64,000 bases of DNA from Halorubrum laminariae (GCF_024494655.1 NZ_JANHDL010000001.1:248001-312000), one strand, 5' to 3'. Positions 17,490-26,277 are shown, numbered from the stretch's first letter. The notes: generated by a model not told the origin, from the sequence alone. A program made the numbers and translations.

Positions 17490-18359
17490 TCAGTCACCCG
17501 TGGCGACGCGGGTCGTCTCGCGCACGTCGTCGAGCGCGGTCCCGAGGTCGGCCCCGGCGTCGGCGGCGCGCTCTAGGATTACGTCGGCCATCAGCGGCTC
17601 CGTCCCGACCGCGCCAGCGTACCAGATCCGGGTGCCGTCGACCGCGGTCGGCACGTCGTATCCCTGCGTGTGGTCCTCACAGAGCCCCACGTCCTCCGGG
17701 ATGTCCTCTTGGGTATGGTAGCCGTCGGCGATGAAAAGCGGGACCAAGACGACATCGTCGCTCTCGAAGAAGTCGGGGAGGTCGTCGACCTCCGGCTCCT
17801 CGTCCATGTACAGCGCCCGAACCTCGTCGAAGCGGTCGCGCTCCGCGATCCGGTCCGCGTGGTACTCGATCGCCTTCGCCGAGTTCTCGTTGCGCTCGGT
17901 ACCGTGGCCGACGACGGCGAGGCCGAAGTCGTCGCCGACGTCGGGGTCGCCGGTGACAGACTCCGCGCGTCGGACGATCACGTCAGTCATCGCGCGGTGG
18001 GTCCCCACCGGGCCGCAGTAGTGGACCTCGCGGTCGATGTCCTCGGCGACGAGCGTGGCCTGATCGGCCGAGAGGCCGTCGGATCCCCACGCCGAGACAT
18101 CCCAGCCGTCCAGCCGGAGTTCGCGGGGTATCACTTGCTCGGTGAAGTACCCCTCGGAGACGAACAGCGGGACGATATAGACCTCGTCGCCCTCGACGGT
18201 GCGGAGCACCTCCCGGAAGTGCGGCTCCTCCTTCCAGAAGCCGGTGCGCACCTCGTCGAACGCGCCGGTCGCGCGGATCGTGTCCGCGTGGTCGTACGTC
18301 GGCGCGCTCGACTCCGGATTCAGGTGCGAGCCGTGTGCGACGATGACGAGCGACTGCAT
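17490..18359 (-). CDS. cbiX: Sirohydrochlorin cobaltochelatase, two-module CbiX
   Basis: 289 residues. Inserts Co2+ into sirohydrochlorin in the anaerobic cobalamin route (or Ni/Fe in related branches). Two tandem CbiX modules: the first begins LVIVAHGSHLNPES with metal-binding His9, the second LAVVGHGTERNENSAK (about 148). Each ends in a VPLF-S/A-D/E-GY motif (YIVPLFVSEGYFTEQVIP; LVPLFIADGYHTQEDIP) carrying further metal ligands. First gene of a two-gene unit with the DR2241-family gene. ATG 18359 lies divergent from the gene at 18531, separated by 171 bp. No other cobalamin genes are in the window. Confidence 0.92.
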   Translation of the reverse strand: MQSLVIVAHGSHLNPESSAPTYDHADTIRATGAFDEVRTGFWKEEPHFREVLRTVEGDEVYIVPLFVSEGYFTEQVIPRELRLDGWDVSAWGSDGLSADQATLVAEDIDREVHYCGPVGTHRAMTDVIVRRAESVTGDPDVGDDFGLAVVGHGTERNENSAKAIEYHADRIAERDRFDEVRALYMDEEPEVDDLPDFFESDDVVLVPLFIADGYHTQEDIPEDVGLCEDHTQGYDVPTAVDGTRIWYAGAVGTEPLMADVILERAADAGADLGTALDDVRETTRVATGD

Positions 18360-18530
18360 ACCCGTTCTGGGGGCGCACCGCTCTTAGGGACTTCGGAGCG
18401 TCCGAGTGCGCGGGAATCCGGGGCGGGGTTCGCCGGGTCTCCCCTCGCGTCCGGTCCGGAACTCTCCTCGCGCGGCCGACACACCGAAAGCGACCGAAAC
18501 GACCATGTCCGTCGGCACGGAGCGACCACC

Positions 18531-19079
18531 ATGTCGCTCGCAGCAGCCGCACGCGAGGCGGTGCGGGCACGGCCGTTCCTCCGCGACGCGCTCCGCGCCG
18601 GAGTGGTGAACCACAGCGCCGCCGCGGCGTGGCTCGCGGCCGACGCCGACCTCGACGGCGACGTCGACGCCATCGCGACCGCACTCCGCCGCTTCCGTGA
18701 AGAGCTACCGGACTACGAGACCGCAGAGCGTACGGCCAGCGTCTCGATGCGGAGCGGAGTGTGCGTCGTCCACGATCGGAACGGTGGCGACCGAGACGAT
18801 GGCGACCGAGACGGCGACGACTCTCCCGCGCACGTTCTCCTCCGCGTCGGCGACGCCGTCCTCGCGGACGGCGGCTCCGAGACCGCGATCCTCGCGACCG
18901 GCGAAGTCGACGCCGCGGCGCTCGCGACGACCCTCCGCCGACTCGCCGCGGCGGATGTCGCGGTGTCTGCCGCCGCCGTCGTCGGCGAGTCGCTCGTAAT
19001 CGCCGTGGAGCGACGAGACGGCCCGACCGCGGTGCGGGTCGTCGAGGCTGCGTTAGCGGCGGTTCCAGACGACGCGTGA
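18531..19079 (+). CDS. Conserved haloarchaeal protein, function unknown
   Basis: 182 residues from ATG 18531. The open frame extends far upstream, but that part is antisense to cbiX and has no coding character. The N-terminal 65 residues are helical (FLRDALRAGVVNHSAAAAWL, AIATALRRFREEL) and look like a winged-helix or DNA-binding-like module. An acidic linker (GDRDDGDRDGDD) follows. The C-terminus, with LATTLRRLAAADVAVSAAAV and ESLVIAVERRDG, resembles an ACT-like small-molecule-binding domain. A regulatory role is possible but not shown. Divergent from cbiX. Confidence 0.7.
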   Translation: MSLAAAAREAVRARPFLRDALRAGVVNHSAAAAWLAADADLDGDVDAIATALRRFREELPDYETAERTASVSMRSGVCVVHDRNGGDRDDGDRDGDDSPAHVLLRVGDAVLADGGSETAILATGEVDAAALATTLRRLAAADVAVSAAAVVGESLVIAVERRDGPTAVRVVEAALAAVPDDA

Positions 19080-19283
19080 GGCGGGCCGGCGCGATCCGAC
19101 TCACGTCCGACTGCGGTGCCTTCGCCTGACCGGATTGTCACCACCCGATCGACGTGTCTCCATGCGAAGCCGATACCTCCTACGGGGTCGATGACTCACG
19201 GCTCGGCCTGTCGCGATCGAGTGATTTCATGACACGACCCACAACTGCTCAATTTATTAATGTATAGGAGATAACGGGTAGTG

Positions 19284-20099
19284 ATGAATACACGCCGGCG
19301 TCGTTGGGAAGATGGTGCAACCATCCTCTACGAGCGGGCCGTTCGGATCCCGCTCCCGACCCTCGACGCCGAACGAACGCTTCGCGGCCACATTACGAGC
19401 TTCGCGGACGCCTGCGTCCGACGGAGCGAACTGCTTGCCGACCCTGACCTTCCGCTCACTGAGGCGTACGGCGTCGAACTCGACGAGATGCATCGAGGAT
19501 TCGAGCACCGCCTCCGTCAACTCACCGGCGACGACTACCGGGAGGTCGCGGACGCGTACCTCCGCGGCGAGCGCGACGACTGGATTGGCGCGCTCGCGGT
19601 ATACTACCTAGAGTGTTACTACCGGCTGCAAGAGCGGTTGACGCTCGACGACGAGATATTTCTCTTGGCGGTGCTCCGCTATCCGGACTGTTTCACCGTG
19701 AACCTCGGCTTCGCCGTCGGGGAGGTGGGCGGCGACGCCGTCCACTACGAGTCGCCCCGGCACGCCGACACGGACCTCACCGACGACCACCACGAGCGGT
19801 ACTTCGCCGAGTGTCAGTACTCACAGCGGGAGGCAGCCGAGTACATCCGCGACCGGATTCACTACATTCGCGATACCGTGCCGGATCCGGATACGACGCC
19901 CTTCGACGACCGGAAGTACGGGGGATTCGTCTACGTCACCGGCCGACAGGGATCGGTGTTCTCGGAGTATATCGGGCCGCTGGACCCGGATCCGAACCGT
20001 TTCGACGACGTTGCCGCGACGCCGGGGCTAGTTCCGGAGGGACCGGAGGTCAAACGCGTGAAGCGAGATCTTCTGGATGGCGCGGAGTTCGTCGCTTGA
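19284..20099 (+). CDS. Uncharacterised protein (orphan-like)
   Basis: 271 residues from ATG 19284 (a GTG directly precedes it). An AGGAG at 19266-19270 and TTTATTAATG about 30 bp upstream support expression. Less acidic at the N-terminus (MNTRRRRWEDGATILYERAV). Rich in aromatic and charged residues: YYLECYYRLQERLTLDDEI, RYFAECQYSQREAAEYIRDR, GGFVYVTGRQGSVFSEYIG. No signal peptide, membrane segment or metal motif stands out. I recognise no family. Upstream spacer is A+T-richer than the chromosome average, which may hint at a less ancient gene. pheA follows 54 bp later on the same strand with its own start context. Confidence 0.68.
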   Translation: MNTRRRRWEDGATILYERAVRIPLPTLDAERTLRGHITSFADACVRRSELLADPDLPLTEAYGVELDEMHRGFEHRLRQLTGDDYREVADAYLRGERDDWIGALAVYYLECYYRLQERLTLDDEIFLLAVLRYPDCFTVNLGFAVGEVGGDAVHYESPRHADTDLTDDHHERYFAECQYSQREAAEYIRDRIHYIRDTVPDPDTTPFDDRKYGGFVYVTGRQGSVFSEYIGPLDPDPNRFDDVAATPGLVPEGPEVKRVKRDLLDGAEFVA

Positions 20100-20153
20100 C
20101 TTCATCTCGACACACCCGCACGCTTTTCAGCGGCGACCGTGTTGGTGCGGTCG

Positions 20154-20960
20154 ATGAATGCCGTCACGCTCGGTCCCGCCGGCACGTACTCACACCGCGC
20201 GGCGCGGGCCGTCGCCGCCGAGGTGTCGTTCCGCGAATCCGTCACTGCCATCGTCGACGCGGTCGCGTCCGGCGAGTTCGAGCGGGGGGTCGTCCCCATC
20301 GAGAACAGTATCGAGGGGTCCGTCACCGAGAGCCTCGACGCCCTTGCCGACCACGATGTCGCCGTCACCCGCGAGGTCGTCACGCCGATCCGCCACGCCC
20401 TCCTCGCGCAAGGCCCCGAGTTCGAGGTCGTCGCCAGTCACTCGCAGGCGCTCGCGCAGTGTCGCAACTGGCTCGAATCCGAGTATCCGGACGCCGGCCT
20501 CGAAGCCGTCGCCTCGACCGCCCGCGGCGTTGAGCGCGCGCGTGAGGATGCCAGAGTCGCCGGGATCGGTCACCCGGACAACGCCGGTGACGATCTCGAA
20601 ATCCTTGCCGAGGACATCCAAGACCGCACCTCGAACGCCACCCGGTTTCTGGTGATCGCCGCCGAGTCGGCCCGCTCCGACGCCGGCGGCAAGACCACCC
20701 TGATCGTCTATCCGAACGCGAACTACCCCGGCCTCCTCTTGGAACTCTTGGAGGCGTTCGCCGACCGCAACCTCAACCTCTCGCGGATCGAATCGCGTCC
20801 GAGCGGCGAGCGGCTCGGCGACTACCTGTTCCACTTCGACGTCGACGCCGGACTCTACGAAGAACACATGCGACAGGCCGTCGACGATGTCGAGAAGATA
20901 GTCGACAACGGGTGGGTGCGCGTGCTCGGGTCGTACGACACCGAACACGTGTTAGAGTAG
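20154..20960 (+). CDS. pheA: Prephenate dehydratase
   Basis: 268 residues from ATG 20154 (MNAVTLGPAGTYSHRAA). Converts prephenate to phenylpyruvate in phenylalanine synthesis. The catalytic domain (1-~180) shows GPAGTYSH, VVPIENSIEGSV and SNATRFLVIA, the latter holding the Thr-Arg-Phe active-site motif. The C-terminal ACT domain (about 183-265) has the Phe-binding PGLLLELLEAFADRNLNLSR and ESRP motifs, so allosteric feedback by phenylalanine is expected. It is monofunctional, without fused chorismate mutase, as in other archaea. Confidence 0.95.
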   Translation: MNAVTLGPAGTYSHRAARAVAAEVSFRESVTAIVDAVASGEFERGVVPIENSIEGSVTESLDALADHDVAVTREVVTPIRHALLAQGPEFEVVASHSQALAQCRNWLESEYPDAGLEAVASTARGVERAREDARVAGIGHPDNAGDDLEILAEDIQDRTSNATRFLVIAAESARSDAGGKTTLIVYPNANYPGLLLELLEAFADRNLNLSRIESRPSGERLGDYLFHFDVDAGLYEEHMRQAVDDVEKIVDNGWVRVLGSYDTEHVLE

Positions 20961-21055
20961 CCGGACTTTCGGACGTCGGAGTCGCCTCGCCGCGCCGTCG
21001 GACAAGCGTCAGCCGCGCACCAAATGCTAAGTACAGCGGGGCCGAGGATATCCGT

Positions 21056-21421
21056 ATGTGGCGAGCCCGGAGAAGCCGGGACCGGCGGACGGTGATCTGC
21101 ATCGCGTGTGGTGACTCGGTGCTGCGCGAGGACGCACGTGAGTACGACAAGGAGGGCGACCGCTGGAGCCGGCGCGACAAGGAGTTCGAGTACCTCTGTA
21201 CCGACTGCGACGACGAGATATGTCACCAGCCCCGCGACGGCCTCGAATCGCTGATCCTCTCCATCGAGTCCGACGGGCTCTCGCGTGAGGAGTTTCTGAA
21301 CCGGTACGCCGACGCCATTTCGGCGGACGCGACGGGCGCGGACGGCCTCGACGAGATGGACACGCTCGACGACGCCGACCCGTCGGACGACACGACCGAG
21401 CGGTTCGACCGAGACCGCTGA
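21056..21421 (+). CDS. Small zinc-finger protein, haloarchaeal
   Basis: 121 residues from ATG 21056. N-terminal half carries CIACGDS (Cys at about 16 and 19) and CTDCDDEIC (about 48-56), a treble-clef or zinc-ribbon arrangement. After it come the helical DGLESLILSIESDGLSREEFLNRYADAIS and an acidic tail. The zinc site and basic start (MWRARRSRDRRT) suggest nucleic-acid or protein binding. No catalytic motif. It stands alone between pheA and a membrane protein gene on the same strand. Confidence 0.75.
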   Translation: MWRARRSRDRRTVICIACGDSVLREDAREYDKEGDRWSRRDKEFEYLCTDCDDEICHQPRDGLESLILSIESDGLSREEFLNRYADAISADATGADGLDEMDTLDDADPSDDTTERFDRDR

Positions 21422-21505
21422 CGCCCTCCGCCGCTGCGACGACCGGACTGGATCGCTCGTTCGACCGGTACGCCTTCGTGTTGTGCCCCGCAACGGTTTC
21501 GACGC

Positions 21506-22423
21506 ATGCTTGCCCTCCCGCACGCGACGGTCCCGCACGTTCTCTCCCAAACCGCCGTCAACGCCGTTCCGATCCTAATCGGCGTCGCCGCGCTGGCGGT
21601 CGGGGTCGCGTTCCTCGCGTACGGTGTTCGCGGCTCGGTCGACGCGTTCCGGGTTGTCCGCGCGACGCCGACCGATCCCCGATCGCTCCGGGACGACGAC
21701 CGTCGCGTCCGACTCTCCGGACGCGCCGAGACGGTCCCGGACCGAACTGCCGACGGAGCCACTGCCGACGCCGGGAGCGCTGACGACGGCACGGCCGACC
21801 GCGACGCGACTCTCCCGGCTCCGTTCACCGATGAGGCGTGCCTCTGCTGTGCGTACGACGTCTCGGAGTACCGCAGTCAGGGGAAGGGCCGGTCGTGGGT
21901 CACCATCGACTCCGGCGAGGCCGGCGTCCCTTTCCGAGTCGCGTCCAACGGATCTGCCGTCCGCGTCGACCCCGCAGCCGCGGACTTCGTCTTCAGCGTC
22001 GACGAGGAGACCAAACTCAACGCCGGCGAGCGCCCACCCGAGCGGATCAGACGGTTCACCGACGCGGTCGCGGCCGTCGACGAAACCGACACCGGCTACG
22101 AGTTCGGACCGCTCACGCTCGGCGACGATCCGCGACGGCGCTACCGCCAGCGCCTCCTCCGCCCCGGCGACGAGGTGACCGTGGTCGGCGACGCCGAGGT
22201 GTTCCCCGACGCGCCCGTCGGCGAGGTAAAATCGATGATCGCGGGCGGATCGCCGTTCGTCGTCGGCGACGCGCCCGCGCGGCGGACGGCGCTCCGGCTC
22301 GTGGGGCGTTCCGTCGTGCCGCTCGTCCTCGGGATCGTGTCGCTCACCGTCGCGGCGGTCGCGCTGTCGCCGCTGCTTGGCGGAGCCCCCGTCTCCTTCC
22401 TACTGCCTGGCGCGGCGGCCTAG
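21506..22423 (+). CDS. Membrane protein with GIDE-like domain
   Basis: 305 residues. One N-terminal helix (ILIGVAALAVGVAFLAYGV, about 22-42) and one or two C-terminal helices (LVGRSVVPLVLGIVSLTVAAVAL, about 270-295) frame a ~200-residue soluble domain. This arrangement and the stretches VRLSGRAETV, ACLCCAYDVSEYRSQGKG and LLRPGDEVTVVGDAEV recall the GIDE domain of MUL1-type membrane E3 ligases, here without a RING finger. The CLCC motif is notable. Archaeal function is unknown. It is followed 57 bp later by the RNB-domain nuclease gene. Confidence 0.65.
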   Translation: MLALPHATVPHVLSQTAVNAVPILIGVAALAVGVAFLAYGVRGSVDAFRVVRATPTDPRSLRDDDRRVRLSGRAETVPDRTADGATADAGSADDGTADRDATLPAPFTDEACLCCAYDVSEYRSQGKGRSWVTIDSGEAGVPFRVASNGSAVRVDPAAADFVFSVDEETKLNAGERPPERIRRFTDAVAAVDETDTGYEFGPLTLGDDPRRRYRQRLLRPGDEVTVVGDAEVFPDAPVGEVKSMIAGGSPFVVGDAPARRTALRLVGRSVVPLVLGIVSLTVAAVALSPLLGGAPVSFLLPGAAA

Positions 22424-22480
22424 TGACGCGGTCGTCGGTCCCCCGACAGGCCTTTCTAACGCACGCGCGTTGGTCGCCGT

Positions 22481-23782
22481 ATGACTGCTGACGAGCCGAA
22501 ACCCGGGTCCGCCGAGGACCAAGGTCCCGTGACGATCACGCCGGCGCTCGCGGATCGACTCGCCGAGAAGCGCGAGGAGCTGTTCGAGGAGTTCGAGATC
22601 CGCGACGCGTTCCCGAACGAGGTGCTCCGCGAGGCCGAGGCCCGCACCGAGAACGTCTACGAGGAGATCGAAGCGGAGATCGACGAGCGGGAGGACCTCC
22701 GTGATCTGACGACGTGGACGACGGACCCGGTCGACGCCCAAGACTTCGACGACGCCATTTCGATCGAGCGCGAGGAGGACGCCTATCGGCTGTGGGTCCA
22801 CATCGCCGACGTCACCCACTACGTCACGCCCGACACCGCGATGTGGGAGGAGGCGGTCGAGCGAGCCAACACCGTCTACCTGCCCGACTACACGATCCAC
22901 ATGCTCCCGCCCGTGCTTGCGGAGACCGTCTGCTCTCTCGTCCCGAACGAGGACCGGCTCGCGCACACGGTGGAGATGGAGATTGACGAGGAGACGCTCT
23001 CGTTCGAGGACATCGACATCTACAAGTCCGTCATCAACTCCGACGAGCGGCTCACCTACAACGAGTGCGAAGAGCGGCTGGAGGACCCCTCGCTCCCGCT
23101 CGGTGAGGAGAACGCGCTCGCGTACGAGCTGGCCGACCAGATGCACGAACAGCGCAAGGCGGACGGCTCGCTCGTGTTGAACCCGAGCCGCGACCGCGCA
23201 CACACTATCATCGAGGAGTCGATGCTGAAGGCGAACAAGGCGGTGACACACACCCTGATGTGGGACCGCGGCGTCGAGGCGATGTACCGCGTCCACCCGC
23301 AGCCGACGCCCGACCAGTGGAACGAGGCCCTAAAAGAGATTCAGGAACTCGACGGCGTCTCGATCCCCGGCGACGCGTGGGGCGACGACCCGCGGAAAGC
23401 GGTCAACGCCGCGTTGGAGACCTCTCCCGGCCGGCAGCTCAACAAGATCCAGCGGGCAGTGCTGAAGGTGATGCCCCGTGCGAAGTACATGAACGACCCG
23501 TTCGGCGGCCACCACGCGCTCAACTTCGACATCTACGGCCACTTCACCTCGCCCATCCGTCGCCTGTCAGACACGATCAACCACTGGATCGTCCACGAGA
23601 ACGACGTGCCGGAGAACCTCCTCGAACTCTGCGACCACGCCAGCGACAAACAGAAGGACGGCGAGACCGCGGAACGGCTCTACAAACAGTTCCTCCAAGA
23701 GCAGGGGCTCGACCCGCACGCGGTGAACAACCGGGGCGTCGAAGTCGTCGAGGATCCCGACGAGGCGAAACACACCGCCTGA
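22481..23782 (+). CDS. RNB-domain exoribonuclease (RNase R/II type)
   Basis: 433 residues, mainly one RNB catalytic domain (about 85-400). The active-site Asp cluster is in DPVDAQDFDDAIS (about 82-95); VHIADVTHYV, DYTIHMLPPVLAETVCSL and the substrate-binding GHFTSPIRRLSDTINHWIVH are all present. Degrades RNA 3' to 5'. The N-terminal cold-shock domains and C-terminal S1 domain of bacterial RNase R are missing, so it is a minimal form as found in haloarchaea. In haloarchaea an RNase R-like enzyme takes over some RNA-decay roles in addition to the exosome. Confidence 0.9.
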   Translation: MTADEPKPGSAEDQGPVTITPALADRLAEKREELFEEFEIRDAFPNEVLREAEARTENVYEEIEAEIDEREDLRDLTTWTTDPVDAQDFDDAISIEREEDAYRLWVHIADVTHYVTPDTAMWEEAVERANTVYLPDYTIHMLPPVLAETVCSLVPNEDRLAHTVEMEIDEETLSFEDIDIYKSVINSDERLTYNECEERLEDPSLPLGEENALAYELADQMHEQRKADGSLVLNPSRDRAHTIIEESMLKANKAVTHTLMWDRGVEAMYRVHPQPTPDQWNEALKEIQELDGVSIPGDAWGDDPRKAVNAALETSPGRQLNKIQRAVLKVMPRAKYMNDPFGGHHALNFDIYGHFTSPIRRLSDTINHWIVHENDVPENLLELCDHASDKQKDGETAERLYKQFLQEQGLDPHAVNNRGVEVVEDPDEAKHTA

Positions 23783-23857
23783 CGCGACCGTCGCTCTCCG
23801 TCGACTATCTCCCTCCGCCGACGACGGCGGACCGTCCGGCTACGACGAATCGTTCGG

Positions 23858-24481
23858 CTACGACAGATCCTCCGGCTGCGTGCCGATCCCCTCCGGCCAC
23901 CCGGTCGGCTGCGCCGCGCTCGGGTTGGCGTGCGATCGTTTCAGCACCATCGGCGTGCGCTCTAACGAGAGGACGAGGTCGCCGTCCTGGTTGTACGCGC
24001 GGAGCTCGGTGGTGACGATGCCGACGTGGTCCCGCGATGACGACTCCCGTTTGTCGAGCACCTCCGACTCGGCGAAGATGGTGTCGCCGTGGAACACGGG
24101 CGCGTGGTGGCGGATCGCGTCGTAACCGAGGTTCGCGGTCGCGTTCGCGCTCACGTCGACGACACTCATCCCGACCGCGAGCGCGATGACGAACGTGCCG
24201 TCGACGAGGCGCTCGCCAAACTCCGTCTCGGCGGCGTACGCCTCGTTGAAGTGCATCGGATTGCAGTTCATTGTGAGGTTCGTGAACCAGACGTTGTCGG
24301 TCTCGGTCACCGTCCGCCCGTACGGATGTTTGTAGATATCGCCGACCGAGAAGTCCTCGTAGTACCGACCCTCCCACCCCGCGACCAGCCGGCGCTCCGT
24401 GCCGCCGTCAGCTGCGGCCGCGTCCGACGACGCTGTCGAACTCGTCCGACTCCGATCGTGCGGCTCGTTCTCTCGACCCAT
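23858..24481 (-). CDS. MaoC-family (R)-hydratase/dehydratase
   Basis: 207 residues from ATG 24481 (MGRENEPHDRS); a further in-frame start 24 bp upstream is less likely. Single hot-dog domain after a ~45-residue acidic leader: RYYEDFSVGDIYKHPYGRTV, then the hydratase motif region NCNPMHFNEAYAAETEFGERLVDG with the catalytic Asn/His pair, and VFHGDTIFAESEVLDK. Acts on a CoA thioester. The substrate may be an enoyl-CoA or mesaconyl-type CoA; sequence alone does not decide. Convergent with the RNB nuclease gene; MFS gene lies upstream on the same strand. Confidence 0.85.
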   Translation of the reverse strand: MGRENEPHDRSRTSSTASSDAAAADGGTERRLVAGWEGRYYEDFSVGDIYKHPYGRTVTETDNVWFTNLTMNCNPMHFNEAYAAETEFGERLVDGTFVIALAVGMSVVDVSANATANLGYDAIRHHAPVFHGDTIFAESEVLDKRESSSRDHVGIVTTELRAYNQDGDLVLSLERTPMVLKRSHANPSAAQPTGWPEGIGTQPEDLS

Positions 24482-24575
24482 ACTACCGCGACGGCGAACC
24501 GGCAAAAGAACGTTGCGCTCGCGCGGCCGGCTCTATCGGGTCCTAGCGCGAGCCACTTCGTCGAAACGCCGGCGA

Positions 24576-25859
24576 TCAGTCCCTCCGGGTCGCGAGGCGC
24601 ACGACCGCGGTCGCACAGAGCGCGCCGACGGTCGCGATCGCGGCCAGCACGATGAACAGTTCGCTCGCTCCCGCTCTGGTCAGGACCGTGCCGGCGAGCG
24701 CCGCGCCGAGCGATCCGACCCCGAAGATGGCGAGGTAGGTGAAGCCGAACGAGAGGCCCCGAGAGTCGGGCGGCGAGTAGGCGGCGACCGTCGCCTGCGA
24801 GAGCGGTTGGACGGTGAACAGCGCGACGCCGAGCAGCAGCGAGACCACGAGGAACGTCGCGGTGGTCCCGCTCGCGGGGACGAAACACAGCGCGAGCGCG
24901 GCCAGCGCGGCCATGAGTCCGATCAGCGCGCGCTCCGGCCGGACACGATCGGCGATGCGTCCCCCGAGGTACTGACCGAGCACGCCGACGGTGAGGACGG
25001 CGACGTACAGGTAGCGAGCGAGGTCGAACTCCTCGGCGTAGGGGCTCTCGGGGTCGATCAGCTGCACGTCGACGAGCCCGGAGAGCACGTCACCGAGCAG
25101 GTCCGGCAGGAAGGTGAGGAACGTCCGGTAGTAGAGCCCGCTCGACACGGCGAACGCCAACACCAGCACGAACCCGCCGGCCATGAGCGCTCGCGTGTCG
25201 CCGACGACGCTGTCGAGCGTCATCACCGTCGTGTCGGGGTCCGAACCGGCGTCGTCGCGGTCGTTTGCCGACGACACCGGATCGTCCTCGCGGTCGCTCG
25301 CCGCCGATATCCGTTCGACATCGACGGTCGCGCCGTAGCCCGCGACGAGGAGCGCCGGAACCGTGAGCAGCGCGGCAACGACCTCCCAGTCGAAGGCCAA
25401 AAGCAGGAGCGCGGTCGCGAGCGGGCCGAGCGCGATTCCGAGGTTTCCACCGATGCCGTGATATCCCAAGGCGGTGCCGCGCTGGTCGATTGACCGCGAG
25501 ATCAGTGCGAGTCCGGCCGGGTGGTAGACGCTCGCGGTGACTCCCCATATTGCGATCGCGAGCATGAGGACGGGAAGCGTCGGTGCGAGGCTCACGAGGA
25601 GGAACGAGCCCGCCATGCCGCCGAGACACGCGAGGATGAGCGGCTTCGAACCGAACCGATCGACGAGGATCCCGCCGGGGAGCGCGCCGACGCCGAACAG
25701 CCCGTATCCGACGGTGACGATTCCGCCGAGCGTCGCCGCAGTCGTCGAGAACTCCGCGATCCACACCGTGAGCAGTATCGGTATCGAGAGTTCGTAGGTG
25801 TGAACCAGACCGTGTGCACCAGCGGTGAACGCGACGATCTGACGCTCGGCTGTGTCCAT
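24576..25859 (-). CDS. Major facilitator superfamily transporter
   Basis: 427 residues from ATG 25859 (MDTAERQIVAFTAGAHGLVH); a GTG 15 bp upstream is an alternative. Twelve hydrophobic segments split by an acidic cytoplasmic loop around residues 190-220 (AASDREDDPVSSANDRDDAG). Typical MFS loop GGILVDRFGSKPLILA after helix 2 and GGRIADRVRPERALIG in the second half. TM1 carries HGLVHTYE, often seen in the fosmidomycin-resistance-like branch. Substrate unknown. Its upstream spacer contains 20-bp tandem repeats. Confidence 0.85.
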   Translation of the reverse strand: MDTAERQIVAFTAGAHGLVHTYELSIPILLTVWIAEFSTTAATLGGIVTVGYGLFGVGALPGGILVDRFGSKPLILACLGGMAGSFLLVSLAPTLPVLMLAIAIWGVTASVYHPAGLALISRSIDQRGTALGYHGIGGNLGIALGPLATALLLLAFDWEVVAALLTVPALLVAGYGATVDVERISAASDREDDPVSSANDRDDAGSDPDTTVMTLDSVVGDTRALMAGGFVLVLAFAVSSGLYYRTFLTFLPDLLGDVLSGLVDVQLIDPESPYAEEFDLARYLYVAVLTVGVLGQYLGGRIADRVRPERALIGLMAALAALALCFVPASGTTATFLVVSLLLGVALFTVQPLSQATVAAYSPPDSRGLSFGFTYLAIFGVGSLGAALAGTVLTRAGASELFIVLAAIATVGALCATAVVRLATRRD

Positions 25860-25911
25860 CGATCCGACGTTCACCGCCGGCGCTCATAGGTGCCGGGATA
25901 TCCGTCGGAGT

Positions 25912-25966
25912 TGCCGCGAGGTGGCTGGGGGTGCCGCGAGGTGGCTGGGGGTGCCGCGAGGTGGCC
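25912..25966. repeat. 20-bp tandem repeat, 2.75 copies
   Basis: TGCCGCGAGGTGGCTGGGGG is repeated exactly twice (25912-25931, 25932-25951), with a third partial copy to 25966. It lies between the MFS gene and the small membrane protein gene, where both are transcribed leftwards. Recent slippage duplication is likely. Confidence 0.9.
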
Positions 25967-26006
25967 GCCGTCGTGAGCCGGGCGAAGCCACGGTGAAGCG
26001 GCGGGA

Positions 26007-26141
26007 CTAAGCGTAATTGAGGTACGTGTACACCAGCAGTCCAACGGAGACCACAGTCACGAGCACCAGCCAGCCGACCATGATCGCGCCCATCTGGCGA
26101 TGCGTGAGGTTCTGTCCCTCGAGTATCTCTGAGACGCTCAT
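26007..26141 (-). CDS. Small single-helix membrane protein, 44 residues
   Basis: Reads MSVSEILEGQNLTHRQMGAI, then a hydrophobic helix MVGWLVLVTVVSVGLLVYTY ending LNYA. ATG 26141 has a TATA box TATATAA (26164-26170) about 26 bp upstream on the minus strand, ideal leaderless spacing. This and the well-formed membrane helix support a real gene despite its size. Function unknown. It is divergent from the operator-controlled gene at 26321, so the pair shares a short regulatory region. Confidence 0.75.
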   Translation of the reverse strand: MSVSEILEGQNLTHRQMGAIMVGWLVLVTVVSVGLLVYTYLNYA

Positions 26142-26261
26142 ACCGGCACCAATTCACGGAGAGTATATAATGGGTCTGTCTCGCGCGGCCTCCGGTCGGC
26201 ACCGGACTACCGAGGTCGGTGCCGAACGCGCCCGCCGAGACGCCGAGTACACGTCATGTAT

Positions 26262-26277
26262 TTTAGGCTAGCCTAAG
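26262..26277. promoter_or_regulatory. DtxR-type operator O1 (upstream copy)
   Basis: TTTAGGCTAGCCTAAG, a palindrome with one outer mismatch, 39 bp centre to centre upstream of O2. It resembles known DtxR/IdeR iron boxes, which share TTAGG half-sites. It probably strengthens repression of the 26321 gene by the DtxR-family protein encoded at 30.3 kb. Confidence 0.8.

Noticed and set aside
17670..18530. Upstream extension of the gene starting at 18531
   Set aside because: This stretch is antisense to cbiX and lacks sensible composition; the ATG at 18531 begins a coherent protein.
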